Positions 9,032 to 17,386 of a stretch of 64,000 nt of DNA are shown here, piece by piece. The notes below the pieces were generated by a model. It ran no database searches and was not told where the DNA came from. It saw only the letters and a program-made list of their open reading frames with translations. Source of the DNA: Maricaulis sp965228215. Its GTDB lineage: Bacteria > Pseudomonadota > Alphaproteobacteria > Caulobacterales > Maricaulaceae. Each line of letters opens with the position of its first letter. Within the stretch, counting starts at the first letter, position 1. The position numbers and the translations under genes were made by a program. The DNA lies in assembly GCA_965228215.1 (NCBI GenBank), contig OZ245800.1, positions 992,001 to 1,056,000 of the forward strand. The letters run 5' to 3'.

Positions 9032-10813
9032 TTATCCGGCCTTCTTACGCGGCCCTTCGCTGGCAGACCTGATCTGCATGCCACGCGCATAGAGGTCGTT
9101 GAATGAACACGGCTTCACCGGCACAGGCAAAGCGCTCTCCTCGCCGATGGCATAGCCGGCATGGAAGCGGACGCCTGCCGTGACCGCAGCACTCAGGATC
9201 TCGAAGTTCGGAACCTGGGTCAGATAGCTCTGAGCCGAAAGTGCCTGCGCAGCCTTGCACTGACCCGCCAGGGCCGCGATATCCATGTCCTGGCTGTCGG
9301 AGTTCAAGGCGCTTGCTGGGATTTCCGATCCAAACAAGCCGATGCCGCACCCTTCGAATGGCGAAAGATCGGTTGTTCCGAAGGGTATGTTGGCCAACAC
9401 GTTGGAGCCGAAACACCCCATCGATCGGAAGAGTTCCTGCATCTGCGACAGGGGCGCCCCTGGCGGTATCGCGTCCACCCGAAGGAAGAAGTAGCGGCGA
9501 AGATGCTGGGGTACGGCCTGGAGGATCGAGAAATAGCTGATCCGGTCCGACACGGCGGAAATGGTGTCGTAATGAACAGGGATTGCAATGGCGCACTTAG
9601 CGCCCTCGTGGAACAGGTTTTGGAACCCTCTTTGGGCGGCTACAGCGACGGCATGATCAAGACTTCGGTGAACATCAGTCGAGCCAGCACCCATGAGCGT
9701 ATCGCGGCCGTAAAACACCTTGCCATGGGCAAATTTCCTCGGCAGGCAAAAATTGTTGGCGATGATCGCGTTCTTGGCATCCCAGCACGGTTTGAAGACG
9801 ATATCGTCCCAATGGGCATTGCCATCATTGAAGACAGCATCGACCAGGCCGAGTTCCGCAGCCTTTGACGTCTTGGGATTAGGCTCGGCCTTGCGCGCGG
9901 CTGCAGGTTGGGTCGCTTCATCGGGCGGCATGTCGGCCTCGCCGGTATTCCGCGTCTGGTCCACTCGGCCGTGTTGCGTGATCTTGATATCCTTGGGAGG
10001 CACCGTCCGCCTTGTCCCTGCACCGGCTCCTGCTCCGGCGCCGATCTCAGTCGCCTCGTCTTCGCCCCAGCCATCGGTCGCCGGCGCTATGGATTCGGCC
10101 CGCTTGGACTGTTCTGGCGCGGCCGACCCGTTCGAGTCGTTTTTCTGCCGGGCCTCTCGCTCGGTCCAGTTTCCATCGTCGGCCTTCCGCCGCGTATCCT
10201 GTTCGGACCAGTTTCCGGCCTGGGCCTGTTTACGCGCATCCTGCTCGGACCAATTGCCGCCGGGAGCCCTGCTCCGACCATCCATTTCGCTTGCGGCTCC
10301 GGGCGGTGCCGCATGACCGCCCCGCTCGAGATCCGACCAGGCCGCGCCAGAGATTTTCGCCGGGTCGTCCTCCCGCTTCGCGCTGCGGCGTTCAGGTTCA
10401 ACCGCGCGCCCACCGGCTTCCGACTTGGTCGCTTGGATGAAGTTGGAGAGATCATCCGCGTTGACGGTGCGGGACCCTGACCGAATGTCGAGATCCTTGA
10501 GAATCTCGTCACCGAGGAAGAACACGTTCAGCGCCTCAGAGAGGTCAGCCGCTCGTTCCTTCGCGTGATACCCGCTAAGATTCGCAAAAATGAGAATGAA
10601 ACCGCCGCGGCACCGCACCAGGACATCATCCGGGTGCAGTCGTTTTTCAACGAAGTGAACCGCAACTTGATAGATTTTCTTACGGAGCGGGATCCATTGG
10701 TCACCGCTGCCGACCTTCACCATTTCCAGGCTGACGAACTGGAATGAGGAAAGGTCGATCTCCTTGCGGCCTGCAAGTGCTTTCTTGAGCCTGTCTTCAA
10801 GCCCGTCCGCCAT
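9032..10813 (-). CDS. Degenerate GGDEF-EAL-like protein, paralog B
   Basis: A 593-residue paralog of the protein encoded just downstream. The N-terminal domain (about 1-115) again has VLVRCRGGFILIF in place of RxGGDEF. The C-terminal region (about 335-575) shares the sequence HYDT, YFFLRVD and MQELFRSM with paralog A and has the layout of a dead EAL domain. The linker holds three tandem 14-residue repeats beginning GNWSEQD or GNWTERE. The start at 10813 is chosen because GGAG lies 7 bases upstream; an ATG at 10855 has no such site. It lies 76 bases upstream of paralog A and is probably co-transcribed. Confidence 0.6.
   Translation of the reverse strand: MADGLEDRLKKALAGRKEIDLSSFQFVSLEMVKVGSGDQWIPLRKKIYQVAVHFVEKRLHPDDVLVRCRGGFILIFANLSGYHAKERAADLSEALNVFFLGDEILKDLDIRSGSRTVNADDLSNFIQATKSEAGGRAVEPERRSAKREDDPAKISGAAWSDLERGGHAAPPGAASEMDGRSRAPGGNWSEQDARKQAQAGNWSEQDTRRKADDGNWTEREARQKNDSNGSAAPEQSKRAESIAPATDGWGEDEATEIGAGAGAGAGTRRTVPPKDIKITQHGRVDQTRNTGEADMPPDEATQPAAARKAEPNPKTSKAAELGLVDAVFNDGNAHWDDIVFKPCWDAKNAIIANNFCLPRKFAHGKVFYGRDTLMGAGSTDVHRSLDHAVAVAAQRGFQNLFHEGAKCAIAIPVHYDTISAVSDRISYFSILQAVPQHLRRYFFLRVDAIPPGAPLSQMQELFRSMGCFGSNVLANIPFGTTDLSPFEGCGIGLFGSEIPASALNSDSQDMDIAALAGQCKAAQALSAQSYLTQVPNFEILSAAVTAGVRFHAGYAIGEESALPVPVKPCSFNDLYARGMQIRSASEGPRKKAG
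10133..10258 (-). repeat. Three tandem 42-base repeats in the linker of paralog B
   Basis: The segment encodes three successive 14-residue units starting GNWSEQDARK, GNWSEQDTRR and GNWTEREARQ. The unit length is exact (42 bases) and the copies differ by several substitutions, so it is an old in-frame duplication. The paired gene has Trp-containing units (DWREK, EWKRQ, RWEEG) at the same place but less regular. Confidence 0.8.
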
Positions 10814-10911
10814 GCGTGTCCTCCGCGCGCGCGAGTCTTGATGTTCACGTCGCAACCTGACGGTTGCACGAAATCGTGAAGAATTGGTTTTGACCTAAAT
10901 CAAGCAGACCT

Positions 10912-11340
10912 TTAGCGGAAGGTCGCCATCAGCGCACCGTCCACGGACAATCGCCCGCCTCCGCGGACTGTGAGGTAGAAGGCGATGGCCGCGATGATCA
11001 TGATCGACGACCAGGCTTGCGGCGCTATCCACCAAGCGAAAACGGCGCAGGTCGCCAGCAATGCAAGACCGACAAACCGGGTCAGGAATCCCACGACAAG
11101 CAGCGCCGCAGCGAGGTGCGCACCCCAGACCGCAATCTGCGCCAACCGGTCAGGACTTACGAAGGGCACGGACCAGATTTCGGCGGCAATAACAACCTCT
11201 GGGCGAACTGCCGGCCATTCAGCAGCGTTCGCTCTCGCCCACTCCCAGAGACCCGGGACGAGCGAGAGGCGCAGAATACCGCCAACAATCCAGTCAGGCA
11301 TGAAACGCTCAGCCGAAGCCGGCGTTCGGATCCCACCCAT
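10912..11340 (-). CDS. DoxX-like membrane protein, last gene of bufferin operon
   Basis: A 142-residue four-helix membrane protein of DoxX type, with the N-terminal helix pattern of LRLSLVPGLWEWA and a closing GGGRLSVDG similar to the GPGRLSIDH of the neighbouring DoxX. DoxX proteins accompany DUF692/DUF2063 genes in many proteobacteria, and a redox role is presumed but not shown for this one. It starts 66 bases after the first DoxX gene on the same strand; GGGGGGT lies just before the ATG. A later ATG at 11301 is an alternative start. Confidence 0.7.
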   Translation of the reverse strand: MGGIRTPASAERFMPDWIVGGILRLSLVPGLWEWARANAAEWPAVRPEVVIAAEIWSVPFVSPDRLAQIAVWGAHLAAALLVVGFLTRFVGLALLATCAVFAWWIAPQAWSSIMIIAAIAFYLTVRGGGRLSVDGALMATFR

Positions 11341-11406
11341 ATCACCCCCCGGGGCAAAACCTGGAGGAATGATGGCAGAGCAGACGGCAGACGCAATGCT
11401 GCGCGC

Positions 11407-11946
11407 CTAACGCGCGAAAAATCCGCGTGCGAGGTGATCAATGGAGAGACGTCCGGGGCCATAGGCGGTCAGGTAGAGTGCCATGCTCAGCCACAGGGCG
11501 TGCGTGCCCCAGAAGGCGCCGTCGATCACGAAAAGCTCGATCACCAGTGTCATCACGATCAGGCCCAGCGCCGAAAGGCGGCTGAATACACCCAGAAGGA
11601 GGGCAATCGGCAGGATGAATTCCCCCAGCGTCGCGAGCCAGGCCGCCAGGCCCGGCGAGAGCAGCGGCAGATCGTATTGCCCGAACTGGTAGAAGACTGC
11701 CGGTTTCACCTCCAGCGGCAGGGCCGGAAGTTTCACATGGGCGCGTTCAACGGCGAAATCATTGATGTATTCCGTGTACTGGAACAGTCCGAATGTCTCG
11801 ACCTTGGTCAGGAGCGAACGCCAGAAAACGCCGGCGAGAGTCAGGCGCGCAAGCAGCGCGACGAGATCTGTCGCCAGCCCGGTTTCGAGCAGGGCGAAGG
11901 CCTTGCCGTGAACGGCATGCAGCCGCCGCATCATGTCAGAGAGCAT
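11407..11946 (-). CDS. DoxX family membrane protein of bufferin operon
   Basis: A 179-residue protein with four predicted membrane helices and the DoxX signature (RLTLAGVFWRS near the start, GPGRLSIDHL near the end). In Caulobacter the equivalent operon ends with a DoxX gene (gigD). The start at 11946 is chosen because GGGAGA lies 8 bases upstream; it overlaps the end of the DUF2063 gene by 11 bases, indicating translational coupling. Confidence 0.85.
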   Translation of the reverse strand: MLSDMMRRLHAVHGKAFALLETGLATDLVALLARLTLAGVFWRSLLTKVETFGLFQYTEYINDFAVERAHVKLPALPLEVKPAVFYQFGQYDLPLLSPGLAAWLATLGEFILPIALLLGVFSRLSALGLIVMTLVIELFVIDGAFWGTHALWLSMALYLTAYGPGRLSIDHLARGFFAR

Positions 11947-12697
11947 GTGTGTTTCTCCCGAGGAATTCATCGGTCAGGGCGGCACCGAAAAACGCAGCCG
12001 CCTCGAAATCAGGATCAATGGTCATCGCATCCGCTGCCGCGAGTTCAATCGTCATCCCCGCCTTGAGGGCATGCAGGAAACTCCATTCCGCGCTTGTGAG
12101 CGCGCGGTGGCGAACCTCTCCACGACGGCGCCAGAGCAGGCCGGCGAAATCGCCCGGCCGGACGTCCAGCGCATCCGGGGTCGTGTCGAAACGGTTGCGG
12201 CGCCAGATCTCCAGACCCGGCCATTCATGGCGGAGCAGCCTGGCCGAGGCGTGCAGCCCGGGTGCCAGGCGCGGCAGATCTTCCGGTTTCATGGCCGCCA
12301 CGGAGTTGGCATCGAGGGGCGCTGCCTCGGCGGCATGATGCGCTTCGAGCCACGCCCGGTCGTATTCGGCGACAGACTGCAGATAGGGCAGGTTCGATGC
12401 CGGTTCGTATCGCCCGACATGCGACGGAAACATCTCGCCGTAGAGCGTCATCGTCCGGGTTTTTGGCGGAGCATCCTGCCAATAGGCCCGCGCCATCGGC
12501 GAGAAGAAGGATTCGCCAACCAGGCGATTCACGGCCGGGTAGGCGGCGCGCAGCGCCTCGATCGCACTGCTCACGACATTGTTGCGGTAGACGGCAAGGC
12601 GCCGCAGATCTGTGCCTGGCTCCAACCAACCGGCGAGCCCGTCCGGATCACCGCCCATCAGCACATCGGAAAAGTCCGCGTGAAAACTCTCAGGCAT
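11936..12697 (-). CDS. bufC: DUF2063 protein, bufferin maturation partner (BufC-like)
   Basis: A 253-residue protein of the HvfC/BufC (DUF2063) family. The N-terminal half has the conserved RLAVYRNNV segment and the pattern of a RiPP-recognition-like domain; the C-terminal half is helical. In characterised systems this protein partners the DUF692 metalloenzyme and delivers the precursor peptide. The start at 12697 has AGGAGA 7 bases upstream and overlaps the bufB stop by 8 bases. The symbol is given by homology and operon position. Confidence 0.88.
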   Translation of the reverse strand: MPESFHADFSDVLMGGDPDGLAGWLEPGTDLRRLAVYRNNVVSSAIEALRAAYPAVNRLVGESFFSPMARAYWQDAPPKTRTMTLYGEMFPSHVGRYEPASNLPYLQSVAEYDRAWLEAHHAAEAAPLDANSVAAMKPEDLPRLAPGLHASARLLRHEWPGLEIWRRNRFDTTPDALDVRPGDFAGLLWRRRGEVRHRALTSAEWSFLHALKAGMTIELAAADAMTIDPDFEAAAFFGAALTDEFLGRNTHAL

Positions 12698-13541
12698 CGA
12701 CCGTCTCCTGCATACGCGCCTCAAGCAGGCCCTGGGCCCGGTCGCGTTCGGCCATCAGGCTTTCGAAGGAGGGGATATTCGTGTCGCGCTCTATGAGCGT
12801 CGGGCGGGGCCCGATGACGTCGAGGGCGCGCTCGTAAAGCGACCAGACGGGGTCAGAAACGGGCGTGCCATGCGTGTCGATCAACAGGGTGTCGCCCAGC
12901 GTCGCGTCGGCTTCATGCCCGGCGAGATGGTATTCGCCGACGGCCGAGGCTGGAATCGCTGCGAGATACTCATCGGCATCGAAACCCAGATTGCGCGCGC
13001 TGACATGGATATTGTTGATGTCGAGCAGGAGGCCGCAGCCGGTACGGCGGAGGGCCTCGGCCAGGAATTCCGCCTCGCTCATCTCCTCGCGCATCGGCAG
13101 GTAGCGCGACGGATTCTCGACGAGAATTCGGCGCCCCAGCGCCGACTGCATCTGGTCGATATGGACACAGAACAGGTCGAGCGCGTGCTGCGTCATCGGT
13201 GTCGGGAGGAGGTCGTTGAAATAGGTCCTGCCATGTGCGGACCAGGCGAGGTGTTCGGAAACGAGGACGGGCCGGTAGCGATCCCCCAACGCGCACCATT
13301 TCGAGAGATGCTCAGGATCGAGCGGCTCAATGCCGCCGAGCGACATGCCCACCCCGTGCATGGAAATCGGCTTGTCGGCTGCGATGGCGTCCAGCCAGGC
13401 CAGTCGCGGCCCGCCTTCGGCCATGTAGTTTTCCGGGTGAATCTCGAACCAAAGGCCGTTCGCTTGAACGTCCAGCGCCGATCGAAAATGCTCGGGCTTC
13501 AGGCTTACGCCTGCTGAAGGGGACAGGTCAGGGACGATCAA
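12690..13541 (-). CDS. bufB: DUF692 multinuclear non-heme iron oxidase (MNIO), BufB-like
   Basis: A 283-residue TIM-barrel enzyme of the MbnB/HvfB/BufB family, which modifies cysteines of a precursor peptide. Candidate iron ligands are in place: H62 (MHGVG), E96/H97 (SEH), E142 (VEN), D174 and H179 (LDINNIHV), H205/H209 (EYHLAGH), D222 and H224 (IDTHG) and E251. The reading frame opens at a TTG (13541) with AGGAGG 9 bases upstream; there is no upstream ATG. It follows the bufA-like precursor gene and precedes bufC. Confidence 0.92.
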   Translation of the reverse strand: MIVPDLSPSAGVSLKPEHFRSALDVQANGLWFEIHPENYMAEGGPRLAWLDAIAADKPISMHGVGMSLGGIEPLDPEHLSKWCALGDRYRPVLVSEHLAWSAHGRTYFNDLLPTPMTQHALDLFCVHIDQMQSALGRRILVENPSRYLPMREEMSEAEFLAEALRRTGCGLLLDINNIHVSARNLGFDADEYLAAIPASAVGEYHLAGHEADATLGDTLLIDTHGTPVSDPVWSLYERALDVIGPRPTLIERDTNIPSFESLMAERDRAQGLLEARMQETVDA

Positions 13542-13595
13542 GCGAAACGGCCTCCTGCAGGGCCCCGGGGCGAGGGGCCGTGCGGGGTTGTCTGG

Positions 13596-13889
13596 TTACG
13601 GACGCTCGACCGGCGTCAGCGAACCGGTGCCGTAGGGGGTCTCGATGGACTCGCACGTGCCTTCAGGAACATAGGTCCAGGCATTGCCCTGGTAATCGAC
13701 GGTCGAGGTGCCGGCGCACGAGGTGCCCGGTCCGGCCGCGCAATCATTCTCTCCGGCCAGCGAAATGCCGTAGCACTGTTCCATTTCGTCAATGGCGGTG
13801 GTCGCCGAAGCGGCGCCCGCAGCGGCGGTGGACAGGGACAGGGCGAAGGCCGATGCGGCCACGGCGGCGATTTGTTTCTGAGCACTCAT
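13596..13889 (-). CDS. bufA1: DUF2282 bufferin precursor peptide (BufA1-like)
   Basis: A 97-residue secreted peptide. Residues 1-29 form a Sec signal peptide ending at ASA. The mature part has four cysteines (C39, C50, C58, C79) in the DUF2282 arrangement: CYGISLAGxNDC, then SCAG, then a GTC near the end. In the known bufferins such cysteines are modified by the DUF692 enzyme and the peptide binds copper. It is first in the operon bufA-bufB-bufC-doxX-doxX. A good ribosome site (AAGGAG) precedes the ATG. I saw no convincing ECF promoter upstream. Confidence 0.9.
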   Translation of the reverse strand: MSAQKQIAAVAASAFALSLSTAAAGAASATTAIDEMEQCYGISLAGENDCAAGPGTSCAGTSTVDYQGNAWTYVPEGTCESIETPYGTGSLTPVERP

Positions 13890-14074
13890 GATGTCATATC
13901 TCCTTGGTCCTCGGGACGGCGGTCAGGGGGACAGGGAAAGGTCGCCGCCCGTTGAGGAGAAACGATCGAGCACGCCGAAACGGCTCCAATCACGAGCTCC
14001 CGGCAGGGCGTCACCTTCCCGTTATCCGGCGTCAGGAGAAAATTGAGCGGTTGTGATATGGCCTTATCGAAACG

Positions 14075-14818
14075 CTATTCGGGGTCAGGCAGTGCCAGGA
14101 ATTGCATTGGCATGCCGTCGATATCGATCCGGACAATGCGGCCTGTTCCGACTTCGACAAAGACGTCATTGGCGGGACTTCCGCCGCGCTGTTCTAGGCG
14201 GATCGTTTCGAAGGAACCGGCCGGCGTCTCGACCGTCTCGTAGCCGGCCGCAGTGACCGTGATGTTCTGGACCGCAAGACTCATCGGGGCATACCAGTCG
14301 AAACTGATGCTCTGCCCGACCTCTAGCGGGGCCAGCGCGCTCAGCAGGAAGAACCCCGCCCGAGCGATTGTCGCCTCCGGGAGGTCGGCCTGGATCGGCT
14401 GGGTCGCGGTGGGTTGGCCGGGCGTGATGCGCGCCATCTCGCCGCTCGCTGCATTGCCGTCGAACGCCACATCGAAATGGAAGATCGTCGCCTGCTGGTG
14501 AAACCGTATCCGGACGGCCTCCGGGGAAAAGCCGGCGATGTTGAGCCGGCCTTCCATGGTTTCGTACACTTCGGCGGAGGCGAGCATGGATCGATCGTAG
14601 AAATGCAAGGTCTCGCCCTCGAGCTGCCAGCCCAGCCGCATGAAACCGTCGCGCTCGCCATTCATGTAGAGACCCAGATGGATCTCGCCCGCGGACAGCC
14701 TGTCCTCGTCGATGCGCGAGACCCAGTCGGCGATCTGCGCCTGTGCCGGCCCCGCGCTTGCCAGGAGGCCAGCGACTCCGAATGCCATGGCACGTGCATG
14801 TCTGAACAGCGATCTCAT
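14075..14818 (-). CDS. Exported DUF3108-like protein, unknown function
   Basis: A 247-residue protein with a signal peptide (cleavage after about residue 27, AQA). The rest is predicted all-beta, with the VETPAGSFETIRLE segment typical of DUF3108/DUF6134-type periplasmic proteins, which often follow a YETVETPAG motif. It is the last gene of a minus-strand run that includes the carotenoid oxygenase, and lies 27 bases after the DUF2306 gene. The exact family is uncertain and no enzymatic motif is seen. Confidence 0.65.
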   Translation of the reverse strand: MRSLFRHARAMAFGVAGLLASAGPAQAQIADWVSRIDEDRLSAGEIHLGLYMNGERDGFMRLGWQLEGETLHFYDRSMLASAEVYETMEGRLNIAGFSPEAVRIRFHQQATIFHFDVAFDGNAASGEMARITPGQPTATQPIQADLPEATIARAGFFLLSALAPLEVGQSISFDWYAPMSLAVQNITVTAAGYETVETPAGSFETIRLEQRGGSPANDVFVEVGTGRIVRIDIDGMPMQFLALPDPE

Positions 14819-14845
14819 TCCCGTCTCCCGGCTAGCTGCAACGCC

Positions 14846-15241
14846 CTATCCGCCAAGAAACACCGCATACATCAAGCGTCCTGGGATGAATGCAAAGAGT
14901 CCCGGGATGAGCAGGGCACCGAAGAACAGACCGCGCACGGTTTGCCGGTGCCGCTGGCGGTCGCCCTTCATGGCGCCGCGCACAAGCCCCCACAAACCGA
15001 GAAACGTCATCGGCACGAAGATGTGAATCGGCGAGAACTGCCCGTCATTGATCTGGCGGATGAAGATCGCGGTGGAGGCCGTGAACACCATCAGGACGAC
15101 AAAGACTGAACCGAGCGTGCGATGCGGCAGCGTGCCCTTGGGACCGAGCAATTGCACACTGCCCACCAGAAGCGCCCCGGTCGCGCAGACCACGTGCAGC
15201 TGGATGATCCAGGAGGCTTCGGCGAAGTAATGCCAGTTCAT
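14846..15241 (-). CDS. DUF2306 membrane protein
   Basis: A 131-residue protein with four predicted transmembrane helices. The pattern of LHVVCATGALLVG, LPHRTLG and a histidine-containing third helix (SPIHIFVPMT) matches DUF2306, a family of small membrane proteins with conserved histidines that may bind haem. It lies 9 bases after the carotenoid oxygenase stop and is presumably co-transcribed. Its function is not known. Confidence 0.7.
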   Translation of the reverse strand: MNWHYFAEASWIIQLHVVCATGALLVGSVQLLGPKGTLPHRTLGSVFVVLMVFTASTAIFIRQINDGQFSPIHIFVPMTFLGLWGLVRGAMKGDRQRHRQTVRGLFFGALLIPGLFAFIPGRLMYAVFLGG

Positions 15242-15250
15242 GCCGCCCTC

Positions 15251-16762
15251 CTAGACCGAACGCCAGCAGCCGTGGAAACCGAGCGGCGCGGCATAGGGCA
15301 GACGCCAGCTTCCTACCGGACCGGCCGACAGGTTCATCGCGTCGAGCACGTGCAATTCCATCGCCTCGGCCTCGAGGTTCAGTGCGGTATGGACCAGCCA
15401 TCCCTCGCCCTCCGCAGTGGCGCCTTCACGCGGCACGAACAGGGCTTCCTCGACCGCGATGCCGGAACCGTAGTTGAAACTGTCGCTCTCGCCGCTCTCG
15501 AGATCGCGGCGCACGATACGGTCGGAGACCTCGCCCGACCCGTCGGTCCAGCCGACATGCCAGCTGAATTTGCGGCGCTGGCCGACACGGCGGGTATCGA
15601 TCTGCGGGAATTCCGCGAACACGTCCCCGAAAGCGTCGAGCGAGGCCCGGCCATCTGCGCCCAGGGTGACGCGGGTCAGCCGGCTCTGGGTTTCCGATTC
15701 CGGTGAGGGTTCGCCGCGCATGACACGATAGGCCCCGTCAAAGGCGAATTCCGCATCGTCCGAGAGGGCGGCATCCAGGTGGATCGTTCCGTTCGGCTCT
15801 TCCCAGGCACCACCGAAATGAAAGAGGAAGCCGGGTGGCAATTCCCAGTCGCGGCGCTGTGACCAGTCATCCTTGTCGAAAGCGATCGCCCGCATCGGCG
15901 TGCCCGCCTGCCAGCGGAAACTGTCGAGGAAGGGAAGCCGGAAATCCTCGAAACGATAACCGCCGACCAGGAAGACCAGCGACCGGTCGGTAATCACGAA
16001 ATCATGGATCATGCCGCCGGGCACATCACCGACCATCTGCGCCTTCTTCAGCTGACCATCGGGGCCGATCTGCCAAAGGACGAGACGTTCGCCGCCCGCA
16101 TCCTGGCCGAAATTCCAGACCGTTCCGTCGACGTCACGCGTGGGGTGAGCCGAGAAGGGCATGCCGGCCAATCCATCGCCCCAGACCCGGGCGCCATGGC
16201 TTTCCAGCGTGTCGGGATCAAGACGCCAGGCAGAACCCCCTTCCCATAGGGCGAGCAATTCGCCGCCCGACATCATCACCGACGTGTTGGCAACATTCAT
16301 GTCGTCGGGGCCGCGCACGCCGCCATGATTGGGCGGAACCGAAGCGAGGGCCGGCATCAGGAAACGGCCAGCCTCCTCTTCCATGCGCCATTTCGTCGTT
16401 TCCACGAAACGGGCACGGTGGCTGACACCGTCCTCGCTCAGCTGCCAGGCGTGGACAAAACCGTCGCCGTCAAACCAGTGCCGGTAGCGATAATTGTCAC
16501 GGGAGAACCGGCCGGGCCCGTTGCGGTGTAGGACACCTTGCAGACCCGCAGGCATGGATCCGTGGAGTCGCCGGGCGACACCGTCCAGACCCTCGGCAGG
16601 TGCATCGACCCAGCCGAGAGTCCAGTCCTGGTTCTGGCGCGCTGTTTCGAACGCCTGATAAACCGGGTCCGCCGACCGGGCCGAGGCCAGGCCCGGCAAG
16701 GCCGTCATGCCGCCGGCGGCAGTCATCAGACCCAGTGCGTCACGTCTGCTGAGCATGGACAT
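15251..16762 (-). CDS. Carotenoid cleavage oxygenase (RPE65 family), Tat-exported
   Basis: A 503-residue seven-bladed propeller enzyme that would cleave a carotenoid or stilbene-like double bond with non-heme Fe(II). The four expected iron-binding histidines are seen in FSAHPTRD, MIHDFVITD, LFHFGGAWEEP and the C-terminal GFHGCW. The N-terminus has a twin-arginine-like SRRDALGLM signal and a hydrophobic segment to about residue 29, so export is likely. AAGGAGG lies 7 bases before the ATG at 16762. It is followed by DUF2306 and preceded by DUF2141 genes. Confidence 0.88.
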   Translation of the reverse strand: MSMLSRRDALGLMTAAGGMTALPGLASARSADPVYQAFETARQNQDWTLGWVDAPAEGLDGVARRLHGSMPAGLQGVLHRNGPGRFSRDNYRYRHWFDGDGFVHAWQLSEDGVSHRARFVETTKWRMEEEAGRFLMPALASVPPNHGGVRGPDDMNVANTSVMMSGGELLALWEGGSAWRLDPDTLESHGARVWGDGLAGMPFSAHPTRDVDGTVWNFGQDAGGERLVLWQIGPDGQLKKAQMVGDVPGGMIHDFVITDRSLVFLVGGYRFEDFRLPFLDSFRWQAGTPMRAIAFDKDDWSQRRDWELPPGFLFHFGGAWEEPNGTIHLDAALSDDAEFAFDGAYRVMRGEPSPESETQSRLTRVTLGADGRASLDAFGDVFAEFPQIDTRRVGQRRKFSWHVGWTDGSGEVSDRIVRRDLESGESDSFNYGSGIAVEEALFVPREGATAEGEGWLVHTALNLEAEAMELHVLDAMNLSAGPVGSWRLPYAAPLGFHGCWRSV

Positions 16763-16773
16763 TACCGGCCTCC

Positions 16774-17220
16774 TTAGCGGATCGAAACGGCGTGGCCGTT
16801 TTCACCGGCTTCAACCTGGAAATGGGCGTCGTCCCAACTGGCCGGTCCGAAACGGCCACGGGCATTGTTGGAGAAGGCGTAGGGTTCGGTCGGAATGCCC
16901 ATCATGTTGGTGTTGAGCGAACCGTCGCCATCGACGTCGTGATAGAGTTTCAGCCCGTAGGTGCCGGGTTCGAGACCCTCGATCTCGACGGTCATTTCCG
17001 GTCCCGTGACCTCTATGAGCGCTCCGGTGACGGCGTTGTTGTCATTCCAGCCGGCCTCGGAGTCATAGACACCCACCCGGATCACACCCTGCTGGGCATT
17101 GATGTCGGAGACCGTCAGGGAAATCTGCGTTCCGCCGACGTGGTCATCGGCGTGGGCGGGATAGGCCTGGATCATGAGAGCCAGGGCGGAAGCTGTCAGG
17201 ATCTGCGTTGCGTATTTCAT
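16774..17220 (-). CDS. DUF2141 secreted protein
   Basis: A 148-residue protein with a signal peptide (to about residue 24, AHA) and a DUF2141 beta-sandwich: GVIRVGVYDSE, then GTYGLKLYHDVDGDGSLNTN and MGIPTEPYAFSNNA. The family is predicted to have a transthyretin-like fold. Neighbouring carotenoid genes and LytTR regulators are common partners in related bacteria. It is the first gene of the minus-strand unit that contains the carotenoid oxygenase and is divergent from the LytTR regulator. Confidence 0.85.
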   Translation of the reverse strand: MKYATQILTASALALMIQAYPAHADDHVGGTQISLTVSDINAQQGVIRVGVYDSEAGWNDNNAVTGALIEVTGPEMTVEIEGLEPGTYGLKLYHDVDGDGSLNTNMMGIPTEPYAFSNNARGRFGPASWDDAHFQVEAGENGHAVSIR

Positions 17221-17305
17221 GATGCACTCGTCGTTTGCTGTTACCGATCAGCCGTCTCTTCGGACGGGCCACGACCTGGAAAGCAAAGCGCCGGACGCCG
17301 CGAAA

Positions 17306-17347
17306 GTGCGATTGCGTGGACGGGCTGCGTGAGTGCGCGAAATGCGC
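17306..17347. promoter_or_regulatory. Cluster of TGCG repeats in divergent promoter region
   Basis: Five TGCG cores occur at 17307, 17313, 17326, 17335 and 17343, with TGCGTG repeated 13 bases apart. They lie between the divergent DUF2141 and LytTR-regulator genes. Being a regulator binding region is only an inference from position and repetition; the spacing does not match the classic 21-base LytTR box. Confidence 0.25.
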
Positions 17348-17386
17348 TAGGTGTTCATTCGCGTATCGCCAAATGACGTGACCGAG

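Noticed and set aside
9161..10480. Several long plus-strand frames over paralog B
   Set aside because: They oppose a gene that is supported by its ribosome site and by its paralog.
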